39,683 bases of DNA from SLQH01 sp964612995. Its GTDB lineage: Bacteria > Planctomycetota > UBA11346. Under the pieces are notes generated by a model, which was not told where the DNA came from, searched no databases, and saw only the letters and a program-made list of their open reading frames with translations. Positions 15,601 through 23,031 of this stretch are shown piece by piece (positions within the stretch are counted from its first letter, which is position 1; every line of letters begins with the position of its first letter). The translations under genes were made by a program, and so were the position numbers. The DNA lies in assembly GCA_964612995.1 (NCBI GenBank), contig CAZTGE010000022.1, positions 1 through 39,683 on the forward strand. Reading direction: 5' to 3'.

Positions 15601-18600
15601 AGGCGGCCGACTATCGCTTCGACGCGCTGCAGCTCAGCAGCGACCGCAGTGAGTACGCCCCCGGCGAGGAAATCGAGCTGCTGGTGGCGGCCAACCGCCC
15701 CGGCGGCCGGGTACTGCTGTTCATCCGTCCCGAAGGCGGCATCTATCCCGACCCGCAGATACTCGAACTCGATGGCCGCCACCGCATGGTGCGCATCCCG
15801 GTGACGGCTGGCGATCAACCGAATTTCTTCGTCGAAGCGGTCCACGTCGCTGATGGCGAGGTCCACCGCGTGGTCCGCAGCATCGCCGTGCCTCCGCGCG
15901 AGCGCGTACTCGATCTGACGCTCGCGCCCGCAGCCGACACCGTGCGCCCCGGCGATGAGATCGCCGTCGACCTGCGCCTGCGCGAAGCCGATGGCAGCCC
16001 GGCCAGCGGTACCGCGGTGATCGCGGTCTACGACCAGGCGCTCGAGTACATCGCCGACGGCAGCAACGTACCCGACCTCAAAGAGCATTTCTGGCACTGG
16101 CGACGGCAGCATCACCCAAGGCCGGCGAACAACCTCGACCGGCGCGGCGTCAACCTCGTACCGCCCGGGGCCACATCCATGCGCAACCTGGGCATCTTCG
16201 GGTGGCTGCTGCCGGGCGCCACGCGCGAGGCGAGCAATCGCAGACAGGGCGGCGGTGGCTTCTCGCTTTTCGGCGGTGGTCGCGGACGAGGCGGCTTCGA
16301 TGTGTTCGGCGGCCCCGGCGGCGCTCCCGCCGCGGCAGCGATGGCGGATCGAAAAACCGACAGCATCGAAGAGGCAGCACCCGCGCAGGACGATGCTCCG
16401 ATCCAGCCCACCGTGCGCAGCGATTTCGTCGATGCGGCGTACTGGTCCGCCGCGACCCGGCTCGATGCCGCCGGCGGGGCGCGCATCGCCTTTCCCGCCC
16501 CGGACAACCTCACCACCTGGCAGGTCCGGGCCTGGGTCATCGATGAACAGGGTGCCGTCGGCCAGGCCGCGGCGAGCGTGGTCGTCAACAAGGACTTCCT
16601 GGTCCGGTTGCACCTACCGCGATTCCTGGTCGCCGGGGACCGCGCGACCGTCAGCGCCAACGTCCACAACCGGCTCGACGCGGCGGTCGAGACCACCGTC
16701 CGCCTCACCGTCGCCGGCACCGGCCTGCGTCTCGCCGGGCCGACCGAGCAGACGGTGACGATCCCGGCCGACGACGAACAGCGCATCGATTGGCCGGTCC
16801 ACGCAGAACAGGCTGGCACAGCGGCGGTCCGGGTCGACGCCCTGAGTGCGCAGGGCTCGGACGCGATGGAACTGGAGCTGCCGATCCGGATCCACGGCGC
16901 GCAGCGCGTGCAGAGCTTCAGTCGCGCACTGCGCCCCGACGAGAACGAGACGACGATCGCGTTCACCGTCGCCGAGGAACGTCTCGCCGGGCGCAGCGAG
17001 GTGAGCCTGCGCTGGAGCCCCTCGCTGCTCGGTCCGGTGATCGAGGCGCTGCCGTACCTCGCCAACTATCCGCACGGCTGCACCGAGCAGACCCTCAATC
17101 GCTTCCTGCCGACGCTGGTCGTACACAAGCTGATCACCGACCACGACATCGACCTCGCGGCCCAGATGAACCAGGAGGCCGAAGATGTCGCTCGCGAAGG
17201 GCAGCAGGAGCGCCTCACCGCGCTGTGGCAGCGTTGGGATCACAACCCGATCTACGACCCGGCGACCATCGAACGCATGGTCGCCGCGGGCATCGAACGG
17301 CTCGAGCAGATGCAACTCGCCGACGGCGGCTGGGGCTGGTTCGCCGGCAGCGGTGCGCGCGCCTCGGCCCATACCACGGCGGTGGTGCTCGAGGGCCTGC
17401 TCGCCGCCCGCGCCGCCGGAGCTGCGGTTCCGCCGGCCATGCTGCAAGGCGGCATCGAATGGCTGCGCGACCACCAGACCAAGCAAGAGGACCTGCTCGA
17501 TCGCGGCGAGCAGGACGAACCGAAGCAACCGTTCCGGGACACGGCCACGAACCGCGATGCCCTGGTGTTCGCGGTCCTGGCCCACGCCGGCGTGCATGCA
17601 CCCGGCATGGAGAATCACCTTTATCGCGACCGCAACGAGCTTTCCGTCTACGGCAAGGCCTTGTTCGGACGGGCGCTGCACCGGCTCGAGGATCCCCAGC
17701 GTACGGCCATGCTCCGCCGCAATGTCGAGCAGTACCTCCAGCGAGATGTCGAGACCCAGACCGCCTGGCTCGCGCTGCCGAACGAGCGCTTTTGGTGGTA
17801 CTGGTACGGCTCGCAGCACGAGGCCCAGGCCGCCTATCTCGAGCTGCTCAACGCGGTCGACCCCGACAGCCCCATCGCCGCCGAGCTCGCGCGTTACCTG
17901 CTGATCAACCGGACCCATGGCTCGCGATGGCACTCGACGCGCGACACCGCCTACTGCATCCGCGCCCTGGTGCGGCACTTCGCGCACTCGAGCGCCGCAC
18001 AGGCCGACTACACCCTCGAGCTGCACTACGACGACACGGTGGTGAAGACGGTCCGGGTCACTGCGCAGAACGTCCTCACCGCCAGCGGTGCCTGGAGCCT
18101 CACCGGGGCAGATGTCACCGGCGGCGCCCACACGCTGAGCCTGCACAAACGCGGGCGTGGACCGGTGTACGTCGACGCCTCGGTCGCGGTGTTCACCACC
18201 GCGGAACACATCGAGGCGGCCGGCCTGCAGATCACGATCGCGCGCAACTACTACCGTCTGGAGGATGACCCCGACGCCACCGCCCTGGTTCCCACCCAGC
18301 GCGGCGAAGCCCGCCGCCAGACGGTGGGCGGCTATCGCCGGATCCCCATCGCCCACCCTGGCGAAGCCACCAGCGGCGACCTGATCGAGGTCGAACTCGT
18401 GCTCGAGAGCCGCAACGACTATGAGTACCTCGTGCTCACCGACCCGCGCCCGGCCGGCTGCGAGGCCGCGGCCCTGCGCAGCGGCTATCGCGACAACGGC
18501 GGCCTGCGACGCTATCAAGAGCTGCGCGACGAGGCGGCTATCTGCTACATCCGCCGCCTGCCGCGCGGCAAGCACAGCCTGAGTTACCGCTTGCGCTGCC

Positions 18601-18722
18601 AGGTCCCCGGCGACTTCAGCGCCCTGCCGACGCAGATCGAGGCGATGTACGCCCCGCGCCTGCGTGGCAACAGCGAGGAGCTACGCCTGGAGATCACCGA
18701 CCGGTCTCCGACGGATCCCTGA
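12624..18722 (+). CDS. Bacterial alpha-2-macroglobulin family protein (thioester type)
   Basis: A 2032-residue exported protein; the signal peptide starts at ATG 12624 (MPRLHPLLLLILVIVGLAG), preceded by GAGGA at 7 nt. The N-terminal about 300 residues form a helical extension. MG domains follow, with MG2 at LLITDQPVYRPGQTVRFKAW (about 614-633). The bait-region domain is near 1000-1230 (SDRSEYAPGEEIELLVAAN). A Gly-rich insert (about 1205-1235, GGGGFSLFGGGRGRGGFDVF) sits where the protease bait lies, then the A2M domain (DNLTTWQVRAW). The thioester motif is C1486-T-E-Q1489 within NYPHGCTEQTLNRF, followed by the alpha-helical thioester domain and C-terminal receptor-like domain. Family members trap proteases that cleave the bait and link covalently to them through the thioester, protecting the periplasm. 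The partner PBP1C usually found beside such genes is absent. Confidence 0.93.
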   Translation: MPRLHPLLLLILVIVGLAGAEGDDPAALSRAAHQAMADGNWREAHALFRRATLAPAADPMAVARDLPAATRCLRKLGQNHATDAYRAAVVDAHPTAPLVLRAAAMDLFSAQHWGYQIAGAIHRGHHRGGGERVDLYARDRVQALRWLHTAQHTAGQGSVAARICLDLAKILRGRDSWQLTALTDLRQLPPPQTSHFRHGAEAPGAAVNVTGEPIFHAEPASWQEATTDGERWRWALAEAARRHPPGTTETLLRRAEFAHELFGVQTMSRFGALPIGRAGDTADTTPGPWSLASLAETETIARLASGARRLTLPPDYAFIPLLRQIAGEDGARARLAWKLLGDIFANRRQYPRAAACYQRAEETEMVAQITGSWGRFTPLPTTPAGDTPAVGFRFRNAESVELVARRIDVERLLHDIMAYLREKPEDLDRERVWVENIGRRLLTDDGSRYLGPEVGRWTRQLDPAADHVDRHVTLDLDLRDAGAYMLSAQLPAGNTSMVVVWVADTAIVKRGLADAELYAFADATTGRPLPGLEVTCFGYHHRWSGSAKKAKTTVVEHTATSDVDGFVRLTARQMPAGYTMLVVARDGGGRLAHYGFENVWYPRSHDRQRQRTRGLLITDQPVYRPGQTVRFKAWIRGSSYAADTDTAPHAGNTAWLSVVDGRGDELLRRKVQLDAASGIADAFDLAPEVALGTCRLWLQPGIWPPGANRGTYCGSFRIEEYVKPEFTVAIDHDDQTVELGDQLVARVSAQYLFGGPVRKAQVHYTVTRTAIDQRWYPPRPWDWLYGRGYWWMSASWEWYPDWDRWGCPPPRGFWWPQVHEPPEEVLDAVVPVGADGTVRIPIDTSLAAALHGDSDHRYHITAAVTDASRRTVVGTGSVIAAHKAFSAATWTSRGHYRTGDTVHAHIAATTPGGEALTVTGRLSLRRIAWGDDRQPEETEVESWKVQTDAEGRFTQQLVAATAGQYRLHAELTDTAGHEVLTGHAFTVVGSDAKAADYRFDALQLSSDRSEYAPGEEIELLVAANRPGGRVLLFIRPEGGIYPDPQILELDGRHRMVRIPVTAGDQPNFFVEAVHVADGEVHRVVRSIAVPPRERVLDLTLAPAADTVRPGDEIAVDLRLREADGSPASGTAVIAVYDQALEYIADGSNVPDLKEHFWHWRRQHHPRPANNLDRRGVNLVPPGATSMRNLGIFGWLLPGATREASNRRQGGGGFSLFGGGRGRGGFDVFGGPGGAPAAAAMADRKTDSIEEAAPAQDDAPIQPTVRSDFVDAAYWSAATRLDAAGGARIAFPAPDNLTTWQVRAWVIDEQGAVGQAAASVVVNKDFLVRLHLPRFLVAGDRATVSANVHNRLDAAVETTVRLTVAGTGLRLAGPTEQTVTIPADDEQRIDWPVHAEQAGTAAVRVDALSAQGSDAMELELPIRIHGAQRVQSFSRALRPDENETTIAFTVAEERLAGRSEVSLRWSPSLLGPVIEALPYLANYPHGCTEQTLNRFLPTLVVHKLITDHDIDLAAQMNQEAEDVAREGQQERLTALWQRWDHNPIYDPATIERMVAAGIERLEQMQLADGGWGWFAGSGARASAHTTAVVLEGLLAARAAGAAVPPAMLQGGIEWLRDHQTKQEDLLDRGEQDEPKQPFRDTATNRDALVFAVLAHAGVHAPGMENHLYRDRNELSVYGKALFGRALHRLEDPQRTAMLRRNVEQYLQRDVETQTAWLALPNERFWWYWYGSQHEAQAAYLELLNAVDPDSPIAAELARYLLINRTHGSRWHSTRDTAYCIRALVRHFAHSSAAQADYTLELHYDDTVVKTVRVTAQNVLTASGAWSLTGADVTGGAHTLSLHKRGRGPVYVDASVAVFTTAEHIEAAGLQITIARNYYRLEDDPDATALVPTQRGEARRQTVGGYRRIPIAHPGEATSGDLIEVELVLESRNDYEYLVLTDPRPAGCEAAALRSGYRDNGGLRRYQELRDEAAICYIRRLPRGKHSLSYRLRCQVPGDFSALPTQIEAMYAPRLRGNSEELRLEITDRSPTDP

Positions 18723-18867
18723 ACGTCAGCGGCCGATCCCGTGCGAACCCGATCTGTGACGGGACCGATGCCAAGGGCCGTGACGGGAGCCGGCATGGTC
18801 CAGAGGGCGCAACGACAGGGCCGAGGCATCCGGGGCCCGGCGGTGATCCCGGTCCACACAACGCGCG

Positions 18868-18894
18868 ACGCCGCGCCCGAGTGGGGCGCGGCGT
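18868..18894. terminator. Stem-loop between convergent macroglobulin and secretin genes
   Basis: ACGCCGCGCCC (18868-18878) pairs with GGGCGCGGCGT (18884-18894), an 11-bp stem with loop GAGTG. It lies in the 288-bp gap between two convergent stop codons (18722 and 19011) and is the likely bidirectional terminator, although it has no T tract. Nothing else is recognisable in the gap. Confidence 0.55.
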
Positions 18895-19010
18895 TGCAGG
18901 CTGGGCGATCGCAGAGGCGGTCTTCTGCCAGTCTGCCGTATGCCCTGTCCGACATCGGGTCGTGTGCGCGACCAAGCCCACCCGATCGGCGAGTGCAGCG
19001 GCATCCAGGG

Positions 19011-20678
19011 TCAGTCGCCGAGCGTGCTGGATCCTTCTTCGGTCTCTTCGCGCAGCTGCAAGCCCGAGAGCTGCTCACGCAGTCGCAGCTTGGCGTCCTC
19101 AAGATCGTCTTGATCCGAGAGCTCGATGATCCGCGGGGTGACGAAGATGGTCAGATCGCGCTGCACCGTCTGTTCGTCGTGGTTGCGGAACAGGTAGCCG
19201 AGGACCGGGATCGAACCGAGCAGCGGGATACGGCTCTCGGTCTCCTCGGTCGAATTCGAGAGGATGCCGCCGATCACCGCGGTCTCGCCATCAGCGACCA
19301 TGATGCTGCTCTTGATCCGCTTGCTGCTGACCTGCGGCAGCTGGATCTGCTTGGCGTTGGTCGACTCTTCTGAGAAGAAGGTCTGGAATTCGAAGGTCTC
19401 GTCCTTGGCCGTGAGATCGATCGAGACGAAGCCATCGTTGGTGATGTGCGGCAACACCGTGATCTCGATGCCGATGTCGATCGGGCTGTCCTCGGCCTCC
19501 TCGAGGGTGACCTCGGTACCCGCATCGGTGCTGGTGGTGGTGGTTTCGGCCCAGCGCACCTGGTCGACGATCTCGATCTGGGCTTCGGTGTTGTTGAGGG
19601 TGAGGATGTTCGGGGTCTGCACCACTTCGCTGGAGTTGAGCGTGTTGAGCGCCTCGAACGAGAGGTTGCCGCTCATCACCCGGGTGCCGCGCTCCAGCAG
19701 CGCCGGCGATTGCCAGTTGTTTTTCGCGTTGGCCTCATCGCGGGTGGGGCCGACAAACCGTCCGGCGTTGGCGCTGAAGGGGAAGAACGAACTGGCCACG
19801 CTGCCGAAGTCCTGGATGTGCAGGTCGAGCGCGCCGGAGAAGCCGAAATTGAGTGCGTCGCTGACGTTGAACTCGACGAACTTCATCTCGATCTGCACCT
19901 CCTGGGTGCGGCGGTCGAGTTCACGCAGGATCTCGACCGCGGCATCGAGGTTGCTCGGCGTGTCGGTCAGGATCAGGCTGTTGGTCCGCGAGTCATGCTC
20001 GACCTTGCCGTCCTCGCTCATCGAGACGGTGATCAACTGGCTGGCGGTCTCGCCCGGGGTGTAGTTGAGCTGGTAGACGCGAGTCTGCAGATCCTTCTGT
20101 ACCGAATCGGGAGTGACCACCCGGATGATGTCGTAATCCTGTTCGATCCAGACGTAGCCCATGGCCTTGACGATCACGTCGAGCGCCTCGCGCCACGGCA
20201 CGCCGGTGAGATTCATGGTCAGCGTGCGATCGCCGGAGACCTGGTCGGAGATGACGATGTTGACCCCCGCCTGCGCCGCGAGGGCATCGAGCACCACGGT
20301 AAGCTGCGCATTCTGGAACTCCATCCGCACCTTCGGTGGACGGGTGAGCTCCCAGATGCGATCGCTGCGCTTCTCGATCACCATATCGTACTTGCGGGCG
20401 AGCTGCTCGACCGCCTCCTGCCAGCTGACATTGATCAGCCGCATGGTGACCTTCGGCTGCTCCTCCTCGTTGCAGGAGATATTCATCCCGGAGCGTTGAC
20501 TGATCCATTGCAGGACCAGATCGAGCGGTTTCTCGCTGACCTCGATGGTCAACGGACGCGAGCTTTCGTCGCCGGGGCCAGGGCCGTTGGCGGATTCCGC
20601 GGCCCCCAACGACAGGCAGGTCGCGATCACGCAGGCGATGGCAAGGGGAATGCGGAGGTAGCACATGGAGCGGGCCAT
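19011..20678 (-). CDS. pilQ: Type IV pilus secretin PilQ-like
   Basis: A 555-residue outer-membrane secretin. A signal peptide (IPLAIACVIATCLSLGAAES) is followed by secretin/TonB short N-terminal and N1-type domains: ISQRSGMNISC, VLDALAAQAGVNIVISDQV and DAAVEILRELDRRTQEVQIEMKF. The C-terminal beta-barrel region (about 270-530) contains VVQTPNILTLNNTEAQIEI, IGIEITVLPHITNDG and the secretin signature GETAVIGGILSNSTEE-x-x-SRIPLLGSIPVLGYLF. It forms the multimeric gate through which the pilus, or a type II secretion pseudopilus, passes. It is about 100-200 residues shorter than proteobacterial PilQ because AMIN domains are missing. Nine bp separate it from the preceding stop codon. The operon identifies it as pilus type rather than GspD, but type II secretion cannot be excluded. 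Confidence 0.9.
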   Translation of the reverse strand: MARSMCYLRIPLAIACVIATCLSLGAAESANGPGPGDESSRPLTIEVSEKPLDLVLQWISQRSGMNISCNEEEQPKVTMRLINVSWQEAVEQLARKYDMVIEKRSDRIWELTRPPKVRMEFQNAQLTVVLDALAAQAGVNIVISDQVSGDRTLTMNLTGVPWREALDVIVKAMGYVWIEQDYDIIRVVTPDSVQKDLQTRVYQLNYTPGETASQLITVSMSEDGKVEHDSRTNSLILTDTPSNLDAAVEILRELDRRTQEVQIEMKFVEFNVSDALNFGFSGALDLHIQDFGSVASSFFPFSANAGRFVGPTRDEANAKNNWQSPALLERGTRVMSGNLSFEALNTLNSSEVVQTPNILTLNNTEAQIEIVDQVRWAETTTTSTDAGTEVTLEEAEDSPIDIGIEITVLPHITNDGFVSIDLTAKDETFEFQTFFSEESTNAKQIQLPQVSSKRIKSSIMVADGETAVIGGILSNSTEETESRIPLLGSIPVLGYLFRNHDEQTVQRDLTIFVTPRIIELSDQDDLEDAKLRLREQLSGLQLREETEEGSSTLGD

Positions 20679-20687
20679 CCTTGGTCT

Positions 20688-21473
20688 CTAGTTGTCTTCG
20701 CCGTCGGAGCCGATGTAACGCTGGAAATGGAATTTCCGCTGTCGGTAGGGGAACATGAAGTCGACACGGTTGACGTCGATGTTGGTGATCACGCAGGACT
20801 TGACGCGCTCGTCGACCCCCAGGGCCTTGGGCTGGCCACCGACGATGACCAGCGACTCCTGGTCCGCCGCCCAGATGATGCCGTCGACCGTGAGGTCGAG
20901 GGCGAGGAACTGCGCGCGCGCCTCCTCGTAGATCTTCTTCTCTTCGGCCTGGACCCGGTAGTTGCGGATCCGCTGCAACAAGACCGGCAGGAGCTTGCTC
21001 TGTTCACGGTACCTGCTGGCGTTACGCTCGACATCGTCGATCTTGCGGTCGATCTCGCGCAACACCTGCTCCCATTGCTCTTCGTTGAAGTAGGTCTGGA
21101 TCCGCGAAACGAGGTTGCGGGCCTCCTGCTCGGCCTGCTCGATCGCATTGAGCCCCGGATCGACCGGGATCTCGGGAGCCTCGGCGACCAGCCTGCCCTC
21201 CTCCATCTCCTCGGCCGCGCGGACCAGCGTCAGCTCGGCCTGGAGCACCTCGACCAGGTCATAGAACACGTCGCGGCGTCCGTCCGGAGGATTGCCAAAG
21301 CGATACCGGCCGGTCTGCTGCCCGGAGGCGCTCGGAGCATCGGTCGCCGCGGCATCGGCCGGCTGACGCTCGTCTCCGTCCTCCGCAGCGCCGAGCGCGA
21401 CGATCCCGGTGCCCCAGCCCAGGACCAGACAGAGGAAGGCGGAGGCCGCTGGCAGGCGTGCGAACGTCTTCAT
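20688..21473 (-). CDS. PilP-like pilus assembly protein
   Basis: A 261-residue exported protein. A signal peptide or anchor (ASAFLCLVLGWGTGIVALGAA) is followed by an acidic linker. A long coiled-coil region (about 75-185: EMEEGRLVAEAPEIP, then QWEQVLREIDRKIDDVERN) comes next. A C-terminal beta-domain (about 190-255) reads DLTVDGIIWAADQESLVIVGG and VKSCVITNIDVNRVDF. That domain resembles the PilP/GspC homology region, which docks on the secretin's periplasmic N-domains. Position between PilO-like and PilQ-like genes supports this role; sequence alone is weaker. The extended coiled coil is not typical of proteobacterial PilP lipoproteins, and no lipobox is present. The start codon overlaps the pilO-like stop in ATGA, indicating translational coupling. 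Confidence 0.6.
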   Translation of the reverse strand: MKTFARLPAASAFLCLVLGWGTGIVALGAAEDGDERQPADAAATDAPSASGQQTGRYRFGNPPDGRRDVFYDLVEVLQAELTLVRAAEEMEEGRLVAEAPEIPVDPGLNAIEQAEQEARNLVSRIQTYFNEEQWEQVLREIDRKIDDVERNASRYREQSKLLPVLLQRIRNYRVQAEEKKIYEEARAQFLALDLTVDGIIWAADQESLVIVGGQPKALGVDERVKSCVITNIDVNRVDFMFPYRQRKFHFQRYIGSDGEDN

Positions 21474-22141
21474 CCGTTGCCCTTGTCGTAGACGTAGGTG
21501 ACCACGGAGATGTCGAAGTTGTGCGGCTCGTGCTGGATCTCACCACTGGAGACGTCGGCATTGACCCCGCCGGGCGAGATGTTGATCCGCTTCAATTCCA
21601 TGAACCGTGGTGCCTTGTCCGGGTCCTCAATGGTGTTGAGATAGAACAGGAAGGCGTTGAGGTCACCCTCGAAGGTCATGTCCCAGGTGATGGTCGTGAA
21701 CTCGGTCTTCTTCTTGCGGCGACCGCTGGTCCCCTCCTCCTTCACGCGCACCGGGCCGAGTTTGAGCTCACCGAGCTTCGGATCGATGGCGGTCGCGGCG
21801 TCCTCGAGCCAGAAGCGCATCTCGGCCACTTCCTTCTCGCTCGGAATCGCGGCCTCCAGCTCCCGCTCCGTCTGCTCCAACGCCTTGAGCCGGGCGGCGA
21901 CCTTGGGCGCCTGCTTGACCTTCACCTTCAGCTGCTTGATCTCCTGGTCCAGCTCTTCGAGCTCGGCATAGAGCGACTTGCGGTCGTCGCTCTGCACGAA
22001 GCTCACTGCATCCAGGGCCGGATCAGGACCGAGCTCCTCCAACGCGCCCATGGCCATGTAGCCGAAGACGCCGATCACGGCCACCGGGACCAGGATCAGG
22101 ACGGCGAGCTGCTGATTGCGGGGCAGATCGTTCCATGCCAT
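21470..22141 (-). CDS. PilO-like pilus assembly protein
   Basis: A 223-residue bitopic inner-membrane protein. A short cytoplasmic tip (MAWNDLPRNQQ) is followed by one membrane helix (LAVLILVPVAVIGVFGYMAM) and a coiled coil (about 53-105, ELEELDQEIKQLKVKVKQ). A ferredoxin-like periplasmic domain completes it (WDMTFEGDLNAFLFYLNTIED). This is the PilO plan; PilO pairs with PilN to form the inner-membrane alignment complex under the secretin. A basic loop GRRKKKTEF sits just before the last domain strand and has a counterpart (GRRSKKQQQ) in the PilN-like neighbour. The gene starts 3 bp after the pilN-like stop and ends overlapping the pilP-like start. Confidence 0.75.
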   Translation of the reverse strand: MAWNDLPRNQQLAVLILVPVAVIGVFGYMAMGALEELGPDPALDAVSFVQSDDRKSLYAELEELDQEIKQLKVKVKQAPKVAARLKALEQTERELEAAIPSEKEVAEMRFWLEDAATAIDPKLGELKLGPVRVKEEGTSGRRKKKTEFTTITWDMTFEGDLNAFLFYLNTIEDPDKAPRFMELKRINISPGGVNADVSSGEIQHEPHNFDISVVTYVYDKGNG

Positions 22142-22144
22142 GAC

Positions 22145-22858
22145 TCAGCCCCCCTTCCCGGCGCCAGAGGACTTCTTGTCGATGACTGGGACCCGCTGCC
22201 ATTTCAGCGCCATCTGGAGGATGTCGCGCTCGAGCTCTTCGTCCCACTGGAACTCGTCGAAGGTGTAGGCGTCTTGCGGCTGGTTGAGGAAGCCGTGGCG
22301 CTGCCAGAATGCACTCGCGCCGATGGTGGCCCAGAAGGCGCGGAGGTATTCACCGCCCTTGTCATCCTGGGTGCCGACCAAGGTGAAGGTGAAGTCGAAG
22401 GACCAGGGAGTGACTTGTTGCTGCTTCTTGCTCCGTCGACCGGTAGTCTTGGCCTCGCGGATGGAGAGGCTGTCGACGCTGACCCGGAACTGCTGGCCAT
22501 TCCAGTGCTCGGGATCGTCGGGGGCCATCAGCTCGACGAAGTCCCACAGGGTACGAGCCCAATGCATCTGCTGCCCCTGGAGCCCTTCGAGGAAGGCGAT
22601 GCGCTGCTCGATCTGCTTGATCTGTTTCTGTTGCTTCTCGATCGCCGCGACCTGCTTCTTGATTTCTTTGACGGTGTCCTCGCGCTGCTCGACCTTCTCT
22701 TCGGCCAGGGGGATACGGACGTAGGTCACCCAGCCCCAGAAAGCGACGGCCAGAAGTGCAACCACAGCGCCAGCGAGGCCGATCAGAGCGTTCTGCGAGA
22801 GCGAGATGCTCGAGGAACGCTTCCTGAATTCCTGCGGTAGTAGGTTGATCCGGATCAT
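22145..22858 (-). CDS. pilN: PilN-like pilus assembly protein
   Basis: A 237-residue bitopic inner-membrane protein starting with the PilN hallmark MIRINLLPQEFRKRS (1-15), the segment that binds a groove in cytoplasmic PilM. A membrane helix (ALIGLAGAVVALLAVAFWGWV) is followed by a coiled coil (EKVEQREDTVKEIKKQVAA) and a ferredoxin-like periplasmic domain (WSFDFTFTLVG, LRAFWATIG). The ATG at 22856-22858 is chosen because the motif begins there and GGAGGA lies about 10 nt upstream; the frame is open further, to 23011. A PilM partner is implied by the N-terminal motif, but no pilM gene lies immediately upstream, where a TPR-like gene ends instead. This is the first gene of a four-gene operon. 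Confidence 0.85.
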   Translation of the reverse strand: MIRINLLPQEFRKRSSSISLSQNALIGLAGAVVALLAVAFWGWVTYVRIPLAEEKVEQREDTVKEIKKQVAAIEKQQKQIKQIEQRIAFLEGLQGQQMHWARTLWDFVELMAPDDPEHWNGQQFRVSVDSLSIREAKTTGRRSKKQQQVTPWSFDFTFTLVGTQDDKGGEYLRAFWATIGASAFWQRHGFLNQPQDAYTFDEFQWDEELERDILQMALKWQRVPVIDKKSSGAGKGG

Positions 22859-22942
22859 CGCCGCGCGCTCCTCCGCCCTGGCTGCGGCGTTCTGCGGATT
22901 GTTAAGCGAAGTGACATCGTCGTGGCGCCTTCCGTGCTGAGC

Positions 22943-22971
22943 TTTATGCCACTCCAAGGCATCCGGTTCAA
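22943..22971 (-). promoter_or_regulatory. Promoter of the pilN-O-P-Q operon
   Basis: On the minus strand TTGAAC (22966-22971), 17 bp, then CATAAA (22943-22948) gives four matches in each box at optimal spacing. The predicted start is near 22936, leaving a leader of about 78 nt before the pilN-like ATG. It lies in the 173-bp gap after the TPR-like gene, consistent with an independent pilus operon. Confidence 0.5.
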
Positions 22972-23031
22972 GTGCGCATTCAGGATAGGCCCGGCACCGT
23001 TGGTGGTGCAAGCCAAATCTCTCCTTCCGGG

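Noticed and set aside
12609..16613. 1334-codon minus-strand open frame opposite the macroglobulin gene
   Set aside because: It mirrors the real gene; composition is His/Arg/Asp/Val-rich in the way of antisense GC-rich frames, and no domain is recognisable.
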